In this document: positions 17,198 to 26,470 of the stretch, one piece after another
Layout of the letters: the number at the start of each line of letters is the position of its first letter
How positions within the stretch are numbered: the first letter of the stretch is position 1
Assembly: GCF_030814435.1 (NCBI RefSeq)
Contig: NZ_JAUSUW010000010.1
Coordinates: 1 to 64,000 of the forward strand
DNA length: 64,000 nucleotides
Direction: 5' to 3'
Source of the DNA: Peteryoungia aggregata LMG 23059
GTDB lineage: Bacteria > Pseudomonadota > Alphaproteobacteria > Rhizobiales > Rhizobiaceae
Made by a program: the position numbers and the translations under genes
Notes under the pieces: generated by a model
What the model saw: only the letters and a program-made list of their open reading frames with translations
Databases searched by the model: none
What the model was told of the DNA's origin: nothing

Positions 17198-17707
17198 TTA
17201 GTAGCCGAGCGCTGCGTTCAGAGTGGCGAGCTGGTCGATGCCGTTGACGATGCGCTTGGGGGGCCAAGCCTGCAGCTCGTGGATGATGCGAGCGTCGGCC
17301 TCGTAGCGCATGTAGATGATGCCGTTGATCGAGAAGTCGAAGCCGGCCTTTTCACCACGCGACCAGGTATCGCGCGAGTTGCCGTTGATCCGGCCCTCGG
17401 CAACGCAGAGGTGGGAAGCGATCGACCCGGTGGCCTCGGTCAGAACACCGGCCCGGAAGGTCAGGCGGTTAACCTGACCCGGGGCGAGCGCCATGCGCGC
17501 CATGATGTCCGGGTTGAGGCCCGCCATCTTGACGTTGATGGCGAGCGCCTCGATGGCCGACATCGGCTGGCTGACCGCGAGGTCCATGCCGCCGCCGCGA
17601 TATTCCTGCATCACGGGGACGGGGAACGGCAGCTCGATCGTTTCCGTATCGATGCCGAAGTCGAGCCCATCCAAATACATGGTGAAGCCCTGCAGAATGT
17701 GCCGCAT
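17198..17707 (-). CDS. FII: Major tail tube protein (P2 gpFII-like)
   Basis: 169 residues, the normal length. MRHILQGFTMYLDGLDFGIDTETIELPFPVPVMQEYRGGGMD is the classical FII N-terminal fold (only partly conserved in residues but same layout), followed by the beta-sandwich of the tube. Assembles inside the sheath to form the DNA channel. Strong ribosome site GGGAG before ATG, fitting high expression. Thirty-one bases after the sheath gene. Confidence 0.92.
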   Translation of the reverse strand: MRHILQGFTMYLDGLDFGIDTETIELPFPVPVMQEYRGGGMDLAVSQPMSAIEALAINVKMAGLNPDIMARMALAPGQVNRLTFRAGVLTEATGSIASHLCVAEGRINGNSRDTWSRGEKAGFDFSINGIIYMRYEADARIIHELQAWPPKRIVNGIDQLATLNAALGY

Positions 17708-17738
17708 TGGAGTTTTCTCCCTTTCGTTCGGGTGTGGT

Positions 17739-19205
17739 TTAGGCGGTCAGAGCGGTGCTCTGGAGCCGAGCGATTTCGCGGACAGCGTTCTGCGCCAGGG
17801 TTTCGTAGTAGCCCGTGTTGCGGTTGAACATGAACGTGATGTGCTCGATCGGGGCCGGCGCCTCTGCATCGTAGTGGATGTAGAGATGGCCGCTGGCCCA
17901 GGTCTCTTTCGTGTTCAGCGAAGCATCGAGCCAGACCTTGCCGCCAAGGGTGGCGCCGAGGGTCTGCCAGCGGCGCAGGGCCGAGTTCACGGTCTCGGCG
18001 ATGTCGACGAGAACCTGCAAGCTGAACGGCTTGTCGATGAAGGGCTCGGCCGCGATCTCGATCGAGTCGATCATCGTGTCGTGGGCACGGCGCACCGACC
18101 AGAACTGCTTGAGGCTGTCGGACGACGGGACGCGAGATCCCCAGAGCTTATAGCCCCCGCTCGAGGCGCGGACGATGCAGGCGATAGCGTTGCGGTTGAG
18201 CAACTGCGACTCGGCTGCCGGGTCGTTGAACGAATGCTCGATGATGCGCGACGCGCCGATGACGCCCTCGATCACATGGTTCGAGGCCGAGACCCAGAAG
18301 CCCTCCTCGTAGTCAACACGCGCCTGGAGACCAGCAACGCGGGCCGAGGCCGGCTGGCTGACCGGGACCGCATTCTTGAACACCTTGACCATCGGCTCGA
18401 CGATGAACAGGCGGTCGGTGTCGTAGTCGCCGCGATCGGAAATCGCCAGCGAGGTGGTCGAAGCCAGCGCGTCCTTGACGACCGTGCCGCGGAATCGACG
18501 TGCCAGCGTGAGCAGCTCTGCGACAACCGGGTTCGAAACCGTGCCGAGGGTTGCTGTCGCCGTCGCACCGGTACCGCCGCCACCGGTCAGGGCGACCGTC
18601 GGGGCCGAGGTGTAGCCTACGCCGCCCTTGGTCACGAGGATCGAGATGACCTTGCCCGTGACGCTGTCGATGATTGCCACCGCTTCTGCGCCGGTACCGC
18701 CGCCGCCAGTGATCTCCACCGTCGGGGCCTCGGTGTAGTTGCTGCCACCCGCACCACCGACAGCAATGCTGACGACGCCGTCGGTCGGACGCTGCGAGGT
18801 GAAGCCGGGGGCGATGAGCAGCTTGGGCGTGAGGCCGTGCAGACCGGGAGCGTTCCGGAAGGCATGCATGCCGGTGCGCATGGTCGCGCTGCCCAGGATG
18901 TTCTGCATGGTCTGGTTGATGTTGGCGCCGGGAGCGACGCGGACCACAAGCACGGTCTGCGAGACGCGGCCGGCCTGGTCGAAGATGCCTTCGAGGCAGT
19001 CCGCCAGAGTGCCGTTGACCCCGAGGCCGGAGTAGTCGGCGTTGGCGCCGTAGATCGGCACAACGGTGTCCAGCGGAAAGAGCGTTGCGTTCGCATCCGG
19101 GGCCGTGCCGATCAGGCCGATGATGCCAGTGTCAACCGTCTGGACCGGGCGCGGGCCGTTGGTCTGCTCGATGGTTTCGAGGCCGTGAAGATAGATGTCT
19201 GCCAT
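17739..19205 (-). CDS. FI: Tail sheath protein (P2 gpFI-like) with an inserted repeat domain
   Basis: 488 residues, longer than P2 FI (396). N-terminal and C-terminal sheath domains are intact (LWGSRVPSSDS, FINRRR-like segment PFSLQVLVDIAETVNSALRRW). Between APGFTSQRP (residue 140) and NPVVAELLTLARRFRG (225) about 80 residues are inserted: two beta repeats each ending ITGGGGTGA-type. Preceded by GGGAGACCCCC-ATG, a leader it shares with the capsid and decoration genes, and by a terminator 38 bases upstream. Forms the contractile sheath. Confidence 0.92.
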   Translation of the reverse strand: MADIYLHGLETIEQTNGPRPVQTVDTGIIGLIGTAPDANATLFPLDTVVPIYGANADYSGLGVNGTLADCLEGIFDQAGRVSQTVLVVRVAPGANINQTMQNILGSATMRTGMHAFRNAPGLHGLTPKLLIAPGFTSQRPTDGVVSIAVGGAGGSNYTEAPTVEITGGGGTGAEAVAIIDSVTGKVISILVTKGGVGYTSAPTVALTGGGGTGATATATLGTVSNPVVAELLTLARRFRGTVVKDALASTTSLAISDRGDYDTDRLFIVEPMVKVFKNAVPVSQPASARVAGLQARVDYEEGFWVSASNHVIEGVIGASRIIEHSFNDPAAESQLLNRNAIACIVRASSGGYKLWGSRVPSSDSLKQFWSVRRAHDTMIDSIEIAAEPFIDKPFSLQVLVDIAETVNSALRRWQTLGATLGGKVWLDASLNTKETWASGHLYIHYDAEAPAPIEHITFMFNRNTGYYETLAQNAVREIARLQSTALTA

Positions 19206-19241
19206 GGGGGTCTCCCGAGTTCCGGTCGCGCCGGGATGGTT

Positions 19242-19271
19242 GAAAAAGAAAAACCCGCCTCGAGGGCGGGT
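19242..19271 (-). terminator. Terminator between the second fibre gene and the sheath gene
   Basis: Minus strand: ACCCGCC-CTCGA-GGCGGGT followed by TTTTTCTTTTTC. Perfect seven-base-pair stem. It lies inside the late operon, so sheath expression needs read-through, antitermination or its own start upstream. Confidence 0.85.
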
Positions 19272-19294
19272 CTGGTTTGGCTATGTGGCTGGGG

Positions 19295-20242
19295 TCAGGT
19301 CAGTTCGGCGTCGGCTGTCGACGTCCCGGCGAACGATGGAACGGCGCCTCCTGTGTGCTGCAGCTCGACACCATCAGCACGGGCGAACGAAGCGGTGAAG
19401 GATGACCCGCCGCCCGCAACGAAGATCGGCGTCGCGCGCTTCTGCGCCTTAAACAGCCAGTTGACGAAACCGTTCGCGCCGCTTGCCGCCTGGGATCCAC
19501 GGATCTGCCCGCACGTTTCGAAGTACCGCTGACACAACCAGAGCTCCTGCGCCTGGTGGCGGGGGTTGAACGGGTCGAACTCTCCCGTTGCATCCCCTTC
19601 CACGAAGGACATCCAGGTGACGTCGTAGTTGCCCACCGACCTCGGCGCCATGACGATCGCCGGAGCGGCGTAGTCGTTGTTGCCCGTGCCCAGGAGCTTG
19701 GCCGTCAGCGCCGGCACCTGCACCAACCAAGAGCGCCGGTTGGTCGTGGCGGACTTGATTGTCGTCGGGCTATCCCCTGCGGCTGTCATGGCCGTGGTGA
19801 CGGCTGCAGACGGAGAGCCGCCGGTACCGAAGTTCTGGACGAACTCGGCCGCAACCGTCTCCAGATCCGCCGGCCCCGTCATCCATGCGATGAAGGTCCA
19901 GAGATCCGGACGGATGGTGTCGACGCCCTCGATGCGCTGCTCGATCCGGAGCGTCCCCGTGGTGGGAGCCGTCGCGAAGGCAAGCCGCATTGCATGGCGA
20001 CCGCCCGGGGCGAAGCCACTGGCCAGCCCCAGGTTATGCTGCGACACCGTCACCGGCTGGTTGGTGTCGTTGGTCACGAGGAAGCGGTCGAGGACATAGC
20101 CGGATGCGCCAGCCGCGATGGTCCGGGAGCCGCGCTGGATCAGGGAGCAAGCCCCGTTGAGCAGCTTGTTTCTCAGTCCGTCCAGCAGACCGCCTGAATT
20201 GTAGAGGCTCGCCAGTCTGGCAGCCTGCCTTGGGATACCCAT
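19295..20242 (-). CDS. Tail fibre / receptor-binding protein, short paralogue
   Basis: 315 residues. After a short N-terminus it consists of the receptor-binding module GLRNKLLNG...QRG...G...LDRF, with IEGVDTI, FGTGGSPSAAV, FVEGDA and the CQRYFET motif. The same module forms the last 300 residues of the longer fibre at 20701-22626. Start ATG at 20242 follows AAAGG. Such modules are beta-sandwich carbohydrate binders in phage fibres. May be a second fibre tip or an alternative adhesin. Confidence 0.75.
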   Translation of the reverse strand: MGIPRQAARLASLYNSGGLLDGLRNKLLNGACSLIQRGSRTIAAGASGYVLDRFLVTNDTNQPVTVSQHNLGLASGFAPGGRHAMRLAFATAPTTGTLRIEQRIEGVDTIRPDLWTFIAWMTGPADLETVAAEFVQNFGTGGSPSAAVTTAMTAAGDSPTTIKSATTNRRSWLVQVPALTAKLLGTGNNDYAAPAIVMAPRSVGNYDVTWMSFVEGDATGEFDPFNPRHQAQELWLCQRYFETCGQIRGSQAASGANGFVNWLFKAQKRATPIFVAGGGSSFTASFARADGVELQHTGGAVPSFAGTSTADAELT

Positions 20243-20254
20243 GGGTTGCCTTTC

Positions 20255-20704
20255 TTAAAGCGCTTTAGCGCGCCGCCAGAGTTCGTCGATCGCGGCGGAA
20301 TCAATCCCGAAGATCTGGCCGATGGTGGCAGTGATCGGGTGGGCTCGCTCGAACGTGGTCGCCCCCTTGAGCAGCATGCGGGCGCCAAACCGCTGACCCT
20401 CCGGGAGTTGATCAACCAGAGCCAGCATCGCTGCCGGCACCGTGCCCGAGGCGACGGCGTCTTCCGCCTCCTCCTCGGTGATCAGGTCCATGTTCGCCAG
20501 CTCCTGGAAGAACTGGCGATCCGAGATCTCTTGAGGCACTGGCGGCGGGGGAGGCTGGTAGGGAGGGATGGTGTTCCCCTCCCCCTCCCATTCTGCAATC
20601 ATCCGACGGTGGCCGTTGGCCATGTCGTCTGGGATGAAATAGAGGGAGCCGTCGATCGCAGCGACGATCTCTCCTGTTTCATTGAAACCATGGACAATAA
20701 TCAT
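20255..20704 (-). CDS. Tail fibre accessory protein
   Basis: 149 residues with a Pro-rich hinge (PPYQPPPPPVP, about 46-57) between a small beta-rich N-terminal domain (SLYFIPDDMANGHRRMIAEWEG) and a helical C-terminal domain beginning ISDRQFFQELANMDLITEEEAEDAV. This layout is common in proteins encoded between fibre genes of alphaproteobacterial phages, where they probably act as fibre assembly partners. ATG overlaps the stop of the long fibre gene. Confidence 0.6.
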   Translation of the reverse strand: MIIVHGFNETGEIVAAIDGSLYFIPDDMANGHRRMIAEWEGEGNTIPPYQPPPPPVPQEISDRQFFQELANMDLITEEEAEDAVASGTVPAAMLALVDQLPEGQRFGARMLLKGATTFERAHPITATIGQIFGIDSAAIDELWRRAKAL

Positions 20705-22626
20705 GGGAAGAGCTCCGCATCTGCAGTGAATGTCCCCAGGCTGCTGCGGTTTGCCACAACGTTCGATCGGCCGGCGGTCATTCCGTCAACGGTGATGTTG
20801 GTCGCCGCGAATGTCCCAAGGGTCTCGGTCCCTATAACGGAAGGGACGATTCGCTTGGTCGTCTGGAAGTAGACGTAGGACGAGACGCTACCGGCGATCG
20901 ATGCGTTGGCAACGCCGTTGACATGGCCAAAGGCGCCAGTCTCGTAGTACCGACGGCACAGGATCCTTTCAAAGATCTCGCCGCGCGTCCCACCCGGGTC
21001 CGCCTCATTCGAAGCGTCACCCTCAACCATCGAGACGTGCGCAAGGACAATCCTGACCAGCGGGTTCGGAGAGTCCGTAGGCCGGCCAAGTCGAAGGCGA
21101 AGGCAGTCGTTGCCGTTGGTGCCGACTGTCTTGCCAACAATGCTCGGGACGTCGAGCACTGCGGTGAACTTGGTGAGGACGCTAGTGGCCGTTATGGTGA
21201 CCGGCGTCGAGATCACTGCGGCCGACGGGCTGCCCCCAGTGCCGAAATACTGCTCGACATCGATGGTCAGCTGCGTGTCGGATGCCGCCCGAGCCCAAAG
21301 GGTCACCGTGACCTTTTTCCCGGCGAGGGTTTCAACGCCCTCGATGGGCTGCATCAGGTGAGTAGGAAGTGAGCCTGCAACTGTTCGAGCCCAGAAGAGG
21401 CCGAACACTGACGCACCGCCAATGGCTTCGACATCCTCGGCCGTGAGGACTTCTCGCCCGACCTGGCTTCCGCTGCCCGAGCCGCCCTTGAGCCACCACC
21501 GGTCGGCTGTGTACTGGGAGCCAGTGTCCCCGATGGTGAACGTGCCAACGCCGCGCTGCCAGATGTGAAAGTCGCCGTTGAGAAGCTTGTTCCTGAGACC
21601 GGCGACCGGGTTTGAGCTTTTGATGAAGCCGGAGTTGGTTTCACTTTTGGTGTAGATGTCAGTCGCATCGTTCGCGAGGAAGCCTCGGAAGGACACGATG
21701 TCTCCAGCTGCCAGCCCTTCAACAAACGTGAACGTTCCTGTCGGGCCTGGGGCAAGGGTCACTTCTGCCGGCGCCCGCAGCATCACGCCGTTGACGTAGA
21801 TGTCACCGGTCGAGTAGCCACCATCCACGGTGAAGGGGCCTTTCAGCCCCGTGGTTGCTGCGACATAGTCCTGCGTTCTGCGACCGCCGACCGAAACAGT
21901 AACCGTCGGCGCCCATCCCGTTGTCGTCAGCACCTTCTCGACATTCGGCGTGACCGAAGTGTCAAGGAACTTGGCTCCAAGTGGAATAACCGCAGGCGGG
22001 GTCGCTACCGGTGGCGCAGCCAATGGACCGTAGTAGAGGCTACCGATGGCGACGACGGCGGCATGCTTCGTGTCAACCACCGCCTTGTTCGCCGCGACGT
22101 CGGTCTGCGCTGCGAGAACCTGGGTGCGGAGAGTTTCGAGATCTGCGGTGGTGGCGATGGGGCCGATCGTCCAGTCGTCGAATGTCCCGGTGCCAATGCT
22201 GGACACCACGGCGACGACCAGCTCACCCGTTTCCGAGTCGTAGCTGGAGACGGTGCCGACCACAGACTGACCATACTCGCCGCCGGCATAGGCCATGACG
22301 AAAGGCGTCGGCGCGAAGTTGCGCCGCTGGGTCTCTCGGATGAGGAATGTCCGGGAGCCGAGGCCGATATCTACGCTCGAGTCCGAGTTTGCGGAGAACA
22401 GAGCGCCAAGGTTCGAAGCCTCGATGAGCTGCTCATAGGCCGGAAGAATGGCATCGTTAATGCGCTCCAAACCGACAGCGCGCAAAGCCTCAACCTGAGC
22501 CTCCCAGCTCGGAGCGAACGCGCGCAATTCCTCGATGGCATCGGCGATGATCTTGGCTCGCTTGTTGAGCTCTTCCTGACTGAGTTTGGTGCTGCGGCCC
22601 CAGGCGGTGTCGGTATAGAGAGACAT
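20701..22626 (-). CDS. Long tail fibre protein
   Basis: 641 residues. N-terminal helical part (1-95) probably attaches to the baseplate. Residues 95-200 form a beta domain (FVMAYAGGEYGQSVVGTVSSYD), then a coiled-coil-like segment (TLRTQVLAAQTDVAANKAV), linker beta domains, the short YTKSETNS motif of fibre shafts, and from about 340 the receptor-binding module also found in the gene at 19295-20242. Likely recognises cell-surface polysaccharide. Confidence 0.82.
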   Translation of the reverse strand: MSLYTDTAWGRSTKLSQEELNKRAKIIADAIEELRAFAPSWEAQVEALRAVGLERINDAILPAYEQLIEASNLGALFSANSDSSVDIGLGSRTFLIRETQRRNFAPTPFVMAYAGGEYGQSVVGTVSSYDSETGELVVAVVSSIGTGTFDDWTIGPIATTADLETLRTQVLAAQTDVAANKAVVDTKHAAVVAIGSLYYGPLAAPPVATPPAVIPLGAKFLDTSVTPNVEKVLTTTGWAPTVTVSVGGRRTQDYVAATTGLKGPFTVDGGYSTGDIYVNGVMLRAPAEVTLAPGPTGTFTFVEGLAAGDIVSFRGFLANDATDIYTKSETNSGFIKSSNPVAGLRNKLLNGDFHIWQRGVGTFTIGDTGSQYTADRWWLKGGSGSGSQVGREVLTAEDVEAIGGASVFGLFWARTVAGSLPTHLMQPIEGVETLAGKKVTVTLWARAASDTQLTIDVEQYFGTGGSPSAAVISTPVTITATSVLTKFTAVLDVPSIVGKTVGTNGNDCLRLRLGRPTDSPNPLVRIVLAHVSMVEGDASNEADPGGTRGEIFERILCRRYYETGAFGHVNGVANASIAGSVSSYVYFQTTKRIVPSVIGTETLGTFAATNITVDGMTAGRSNVVANRSSLGTFTADAELFP

Positions 22627-22806
22627 TTAGATGGCCTCGTATTCGTCCAGGTGGTCTTTGATCAGCTCGAGCATCGCGCCGCTGACCTTGTGGCTGGAGC
22701 CCGTGCGGGGGATGAACTTCTCCCCTTCGTATTCGAAGGACTTGGAGAAGGTGATGCGGTAGAGGCGATCGGGGTCGATCGCAGGAGCGGCTTCGCGCTT
22801 GCTCAT
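22627..22806 (-). CDS. Small late protein
   Basis: 59 residues, charged, with LYRITFSKSFEYEGEKFIPRTGSSHKVSGAMLELIKDHLDEY-type pattern suggesting a small beta-hairpin plus helix. Starts at 22806 (MSKREAA); the longer upstream reading frame has Pro-rich sequence and is not supported. Fits the short linker-type proteins (gpL-like or fibre-adaptor) placed among tail genes, role unknown. Confidence 0.55.
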   Translation of the reverse strand: MSKREAAPAIDPDRLYRITFSKSFEYEGEKFIPRTGSSHKVSGAMLELIKDHLDEYEAI

Positions 22807-22866
22807 GTGCATTTTCCGTCTGTGAGGATTGAGGGCTGGAGGGGGCGGTTCGCCGCCCACCCCAAA

Positions 22867-25167
22867 TTAGAACGACAGGAACGTCATCCGCTCGACGTGG
22901 AAGACCTCGGTTGCAGCCAGAGCCGCCCCCGTGCTGCGAATGCGCACGGCGCTGGTGTTCACGGGCAGGCTGGTCGCGTTGAAGGTGAACGTCCTGCGGA
23001 TGTGCCGGAGGTCATCCCCACGGTCATCGAGCAGCTCGTCGACCACAGTCGCCGCGGTGCGGACAGCGTTCGCGTTCGTGACGTCGATCAGCGCAACGGT
23101 GAAGTCATGGTTTGCCTCCTTGAAATAATCGAGGATGGCAATGACCTGGATGCTCCGCGTGGGCGCCGGCATCGTCAGAGTGCCGGAGAAGTGCAGCATG
23201 TTCGTCGCGGGTCGGCTGACGAGGACAGAGCTGCCGGTCAGCTTGAAGCCCGGCATCAGATCCTTGGTGCCGACGAAGACAGCCCGGAAGCTGCAGAGCG
23301 CAGGCAGTCCGTTGAACGCCGCCGTGTCCAGCTCCGAGATCGTGCGCCACGTCGGGCTACCCTGCGGCCGAACCTCGAATGCGAGGGTGCAACCGTCAGG
23401 AACGATCCCCTCGTATGCGATGTCGATATCGGTGATACCGCCCGACAGGTTGATCGAGCCAAGGTCGACCTCGAGCCGTGGGTTTTCGAACGACGCGAAG
23501 TTGGCGCGGAACATCATGTCGAGGGTGAGGTCGCCCTGGAAGAAGGCACCGTCCGTCGAATAGAAGAGCGTTCCGGCCGCGTAAGCCACGCCGCTGGCGA
23601 GACCAACGAAGTGGTTGCCGCCCGTGACCAGGACGATCGCATAGCGCTCGCCGGCAGCCAGAGCCGTCGGCACGAAGGACACTCGAGTCCACTGTGCCGC
23701 GACGCTCGGGGAAGAACCCTTGATGATGTTCGCCGGCTGCAGCGTGGTTTCCGCAACCACCTGAGTGAGATCCGGTCGACCGGCATCCGTCTTGGTCAGC
23801 AGGACCGTCACGTTGCCGCTGGCGTCCTTGTCAGTGAAGAACAGATCCAGCGAGGTGAGCCAGCCGCCCTGAGTGTTCAGGAAGGTCTGCGCCACCATGG
23901 AGCCGTTGACCGAGAAGTCGGTGGCAACGCGCTTCTCGTAGTAAACGGTCTCGGTGTCGTACCAGAAGCGCTTGAGACGGACCCACTGGTGGTTCTTGTT
24001 CGGGTTGCCGGACTCGAACTGGTAGGTGCGGCCGAGGCGATCGGTAAAGACGCCCGAAGCGGAGTCATACCGACCGGTGCGCCAGAACTCGCTGTTCGTG
24101 CAGACACTGAACGAGCTGCCGTAGCGAATACGCGAGACGGACATAGCCATCTGCTTATAGGCGACCGTCTGGAACTGATACTGCGAGATCGAGAGCGGCT
24201 GCCGGTAGGAGTCGACAGAGATGCGGCGGACCTGCGAATACTTCGGCAGGCACAGGCCGTTCGAAGCGACGGAGACCGACGGGTCGATCGGGTTGAACAG
24301 GGTGATCGCCGTGTTCAGCGCGTTTGCGTCGGCGAAGCGGATGCCCTCTTCAACCTTTGCGTAGTAGCCCACCTGCGAATTGTCCGACCAGCTGAGATCG
24401 TAGTTCAGGAACGAGTCCGCGCCGTAGCCGGAATAGTTATCCTTGAGCTCGAGCAGCTCCTTGATGCGGGCGACGTCCTCGAAGACGCGGGTCAGCTGAC
24501 TCGTGTCAGCCGACTGCGCCAGGCGCGATGCCAGACCGGTGATGTCGGTACCGAGCGTGGTGATCTGCTCACCGGCCTGCCCCTTCCACTCTTCCAGCTC
24601 GGTTGCACGAGCATCGAGCTTCTTGATCGACATGAACTCGTTGTCGGTCGCCATCTCGATGGACTCGACGCCGGTCGTGTTGAGCGTCACCCAGCCGATG
24701 ACCAGGACGTCGGTCGAAACCGTCGGCTTCTGGGGCGATGCGTTCTCGATGCCGAACTGCGTCTGGAACTGGGCATAGCGAAGCTTCTGCATCGCAACCG
24801 ACTGCGGTTCCGTCGCGCCGGTCTCGACGTCGATCAGGAAGTCGCGAGGCTCGACCTCGGTATCGACGTCAGCATTGACGACGAGGACCGCCGCAATACG
24901 CTTGGTCAGCAGCGGGAGGTTGGACAGGAAGTCCTGGTTGGTCGCCTCTTCCCGGATGTAGCGCTTGCCACCGGTCCAGTAGGTGCCGGCGTCAATGGTG
25001 ATCTGCGTTGCCCCGGTCTTGGCGATCGAGAAGCCCGTATATTTCTTCTCGTCGGTCAGGCCCTCGCCGACAATGCGGTCAAGAGCCTCCTGGGCGTAAA
25101 CGCCGATGTTCGAGAGGTCTCCAGACTGGAGCTCCTGCCGGTCGCGAAACTGTACCTGCTTTTCCAT
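22867..25167 (-). CDS. Large tail/baseplate protein, DUF4815-like
   Basis: 766 residues. The N-terminal region RQELQSGDLSNIG and YTGFSIAKTGATQITIDAGTYWTGGKRY matches the layout of DUF4815-type phage proteins that sit after baseplate genes. A coiled segment follows (LDARATELEEWKGQAG), then several beta-sandwich repeats resembling fibronectin or carbohydrate-binding folds. ATG at 25167 follows GAGGAACAC. Probably a baseplate-attached fibre or wedge protein. Domain naming from memory. Confidence 0.7.
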   Translation of the reverse strand: MEKQVQFRDRQELQSGDLSNIGVYAQEALDRIVGEGLTDEKKYTGFSIAKTGATQITIDAGTYWTGGKRYIREEATNQDFLSNLPLLTKRIAAVLVVNADVDTEVEPRDFLIDVETGATEPQSVAMQKLRYAQFQTQFGIENASPQKPTVSTDVLVIGWVTLNTTGVESIEMATDNEFMSIKKLDARATELEEWKGQAGEQITTLGTDITGLASRLAQSADTSQLTRVFEDVARIKELLELKDNYSGYGADSFLNYDLSWSDNSQVGYYAKVEEGIRFADANALNTAITLFNPIDPSVSVASNGLCLPKYSQVRRISVDSYRQPLSISQYQFQTVAYKQMAMSVSRIRYGSSFSVCTNSEFWRTGRYDSASGVFTDRLGRTYQFESGNPNKNHQWVRLKRFWYDTETVYYEKRVATDFSVNGSMVAQTFLNTQGGWLTSLDLFFTDKDASGNVTVLLTKTDAGRPDLTQVVAETTLQPANIIKGSSPSVAAQWTRVSFVPTALAAGERYAIVLVTGGNHFVGLASGVAYAAGTLFYSTDGAFFQGDLTLDMMFRANFASFENPRLEVDLGSINLSGGITDIDIAYEGIVPDGCTLAFEVRPQGSPTWRTISELDTAAFNGLPALCSFRAVFVGTKDLMPGFKLTGSSVLVSRPATNMLHFSGTLTMPAPTRSIQVIAILDYFKEANHDFTVALIDVTNANAVRTAATVVDELLDDRGDDLRHIRRTFTFNATSLPVNTSAVRIRSTGAALAATEVFHVERMTFLSF

Positions 25168-25174
25168 GTGTTCC

Positions 25175-26470
25175 TCACAAGTCCGACACCCAGGTGTCGA
25201 CGTTGATTGTGCCAATCGAGATGCGGTCAGCGACGGTGGCTGGCCTCATGGTCTTGGCGGTGACGTTGATTTTGTCGCGCAGCGACTTCGAGAGCCGCAC
25301 CGCTTCAATCGTGTTGGTTAGCTTCGCCTTGCTGGTCTTCACGAAGAACCCGTTGACGAACTGCTGGACGGCGAAGCGGGAGATCCTCCCTTGCGACTGG
25401 ATTTTCAGGCTCGCGTGGAAAGGCGGCATGCCGAGCCGGACAGCGCCGATGAAGGTTCGAGCCCCGCGCTTGTCGACCTGCCGGTCCCTGTCGTGCAGGA
25501 AGATCTGATCGAAGATGCGCAGCCCTGCGGACGTGGCCGGCAGGAATGTCCGCTTGATCCCGTCGTCGGGTCGGTTGATCGACTGGGGCCTAACAGATCT
25601 CGCCGCCGGGAAGAGCTGGCCGATGTTGCGCTGCCCCCGGACATACTGCTTGCGGGGGCGGACAGAGACGGGATCCTCGGTCGGCAGAACAGAGGTCAGG
25701 TGGTATTCGCTGATCTGCTCGAGATAGGTCGTGTCCATCTCGACCGAGTAGCGCCGCCCACTGGCCCCTGTATCGACCGTGTAGGTCTTAGCCTTGGGCG
25801 GTGCCCCCACGAATGCAGCGACCCCTGCCGAGCCGGGGAGATCCACTTCGTCGAAGACGACAGCGCCTCTCTCCTCCAGCTCCACCGTGCGCTGGACACG
25901 GCGCACCGGGATCTCTCGGCCCACCTCCGGGTCAAAGACAAAGACTCGAGGTCCAACTCGAGTTGCTGCATCCGAGACGAAGGGGAAAGCCTTGCCGCCC
26001 GGGAATAGCCGGGGAAGCCGGTAGCCGCTGCAGAGGTAGGCGCCGAACTGGGCAATCCCCCTCTCCCGGTAGGAATAGAAGCGGAGCTGCTTGAACCGAG
26101 CGAGGTAGTTTTCACGCTCGACCTTGGTCAGTGTCGGGTCTGGGTAGGCTGCATCCGGTGGCCGGCGAACGCCGACGACAAGGGAGTCGAAGTAGCGGAC
26201 CGCTTCCCGGATGCCGGCCAGGGTTCCCTTCTTCGAGTGCAGGCGGAACCATGCCTTGGCCACCGCGCGCTTGCGCTCCAGGGGCCAGTTGCGATCCCAG
26301 AGATCCGTGGACACGCCCCATGCAATGAAGGGAACGAAGTCGGGGGGAGTGACTTCCGGATCGTCGATCGATCGAAGGTCGAACTGGACTTCGAACGCCC
26401 GGACCATCGCCTCTTCCACCGTCTTGCGCAGCGGCGAAACGTTGCTCGGGTGGAGAGGCTTGAACGTCAT
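25175..26470 (-). CDS. I: Tail protein I (P2 gpI-like) with C-terminal extension
   Basis: 431 residues; P2 gpI is about 176. The first 150 residues match: LHPSNVSPLRKTVEEAM, PPDFVPFIAWGVSTDLWDRNWPLERKRAVAKAWFRLHSKKGT-type pattern (WGVD and KKGT landmarks). The remaining 280 residues are a beta-rich extension of unknown function, possibly a fibre adaptor. ATG overlaps the J-gene stop. Confidence 0.88.
   Translation of the reverse strand: MTFKPLHPSNVSPLRKTVEEAMVRAFEVQFDLRSIDDPEVTPPDFVPFIAWGVSTDLWDRNWPLERKRAVAKAWFRLHSKKGTLAGIREAVRYFDSLVVGVRRPPDAAYPDPTLTKVERENYLARFKQLRFYSYRERGIAQFGAYLCSGYRLPRLFPGGKAFPFVSDAATRVGPRVFVFDPEVGREIPVRRVQRTVELEERGAVVFDEVDLPGSAGVAAFVGAPPKAKTYTVDTGASGRRYSVEMDTTYLEQISEYHLTSVLPTEDPVSVRPRKQYVRGQRNIGQLFPAARSVRPQSINRPDDGIKRTFLPATSAGLRIFDQIFLHDRDRQVDKRGARTFIGAVRLGMPPFHASLKIQSQGRISRFAVQQFVNGFFVKTSKAKLTNTIEAVRLSKSLRDKINVTAKTMRPATVADRISIGTINVDTWVSDL

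Noticed and set aside
22063..25206. Very long open frame (over 1000 codons) opposite the large tail gene
   Set aside because: Antisense shadow caused by high GC and codon bias; the minus strand carries recognisable tail sequence with proper start signals.
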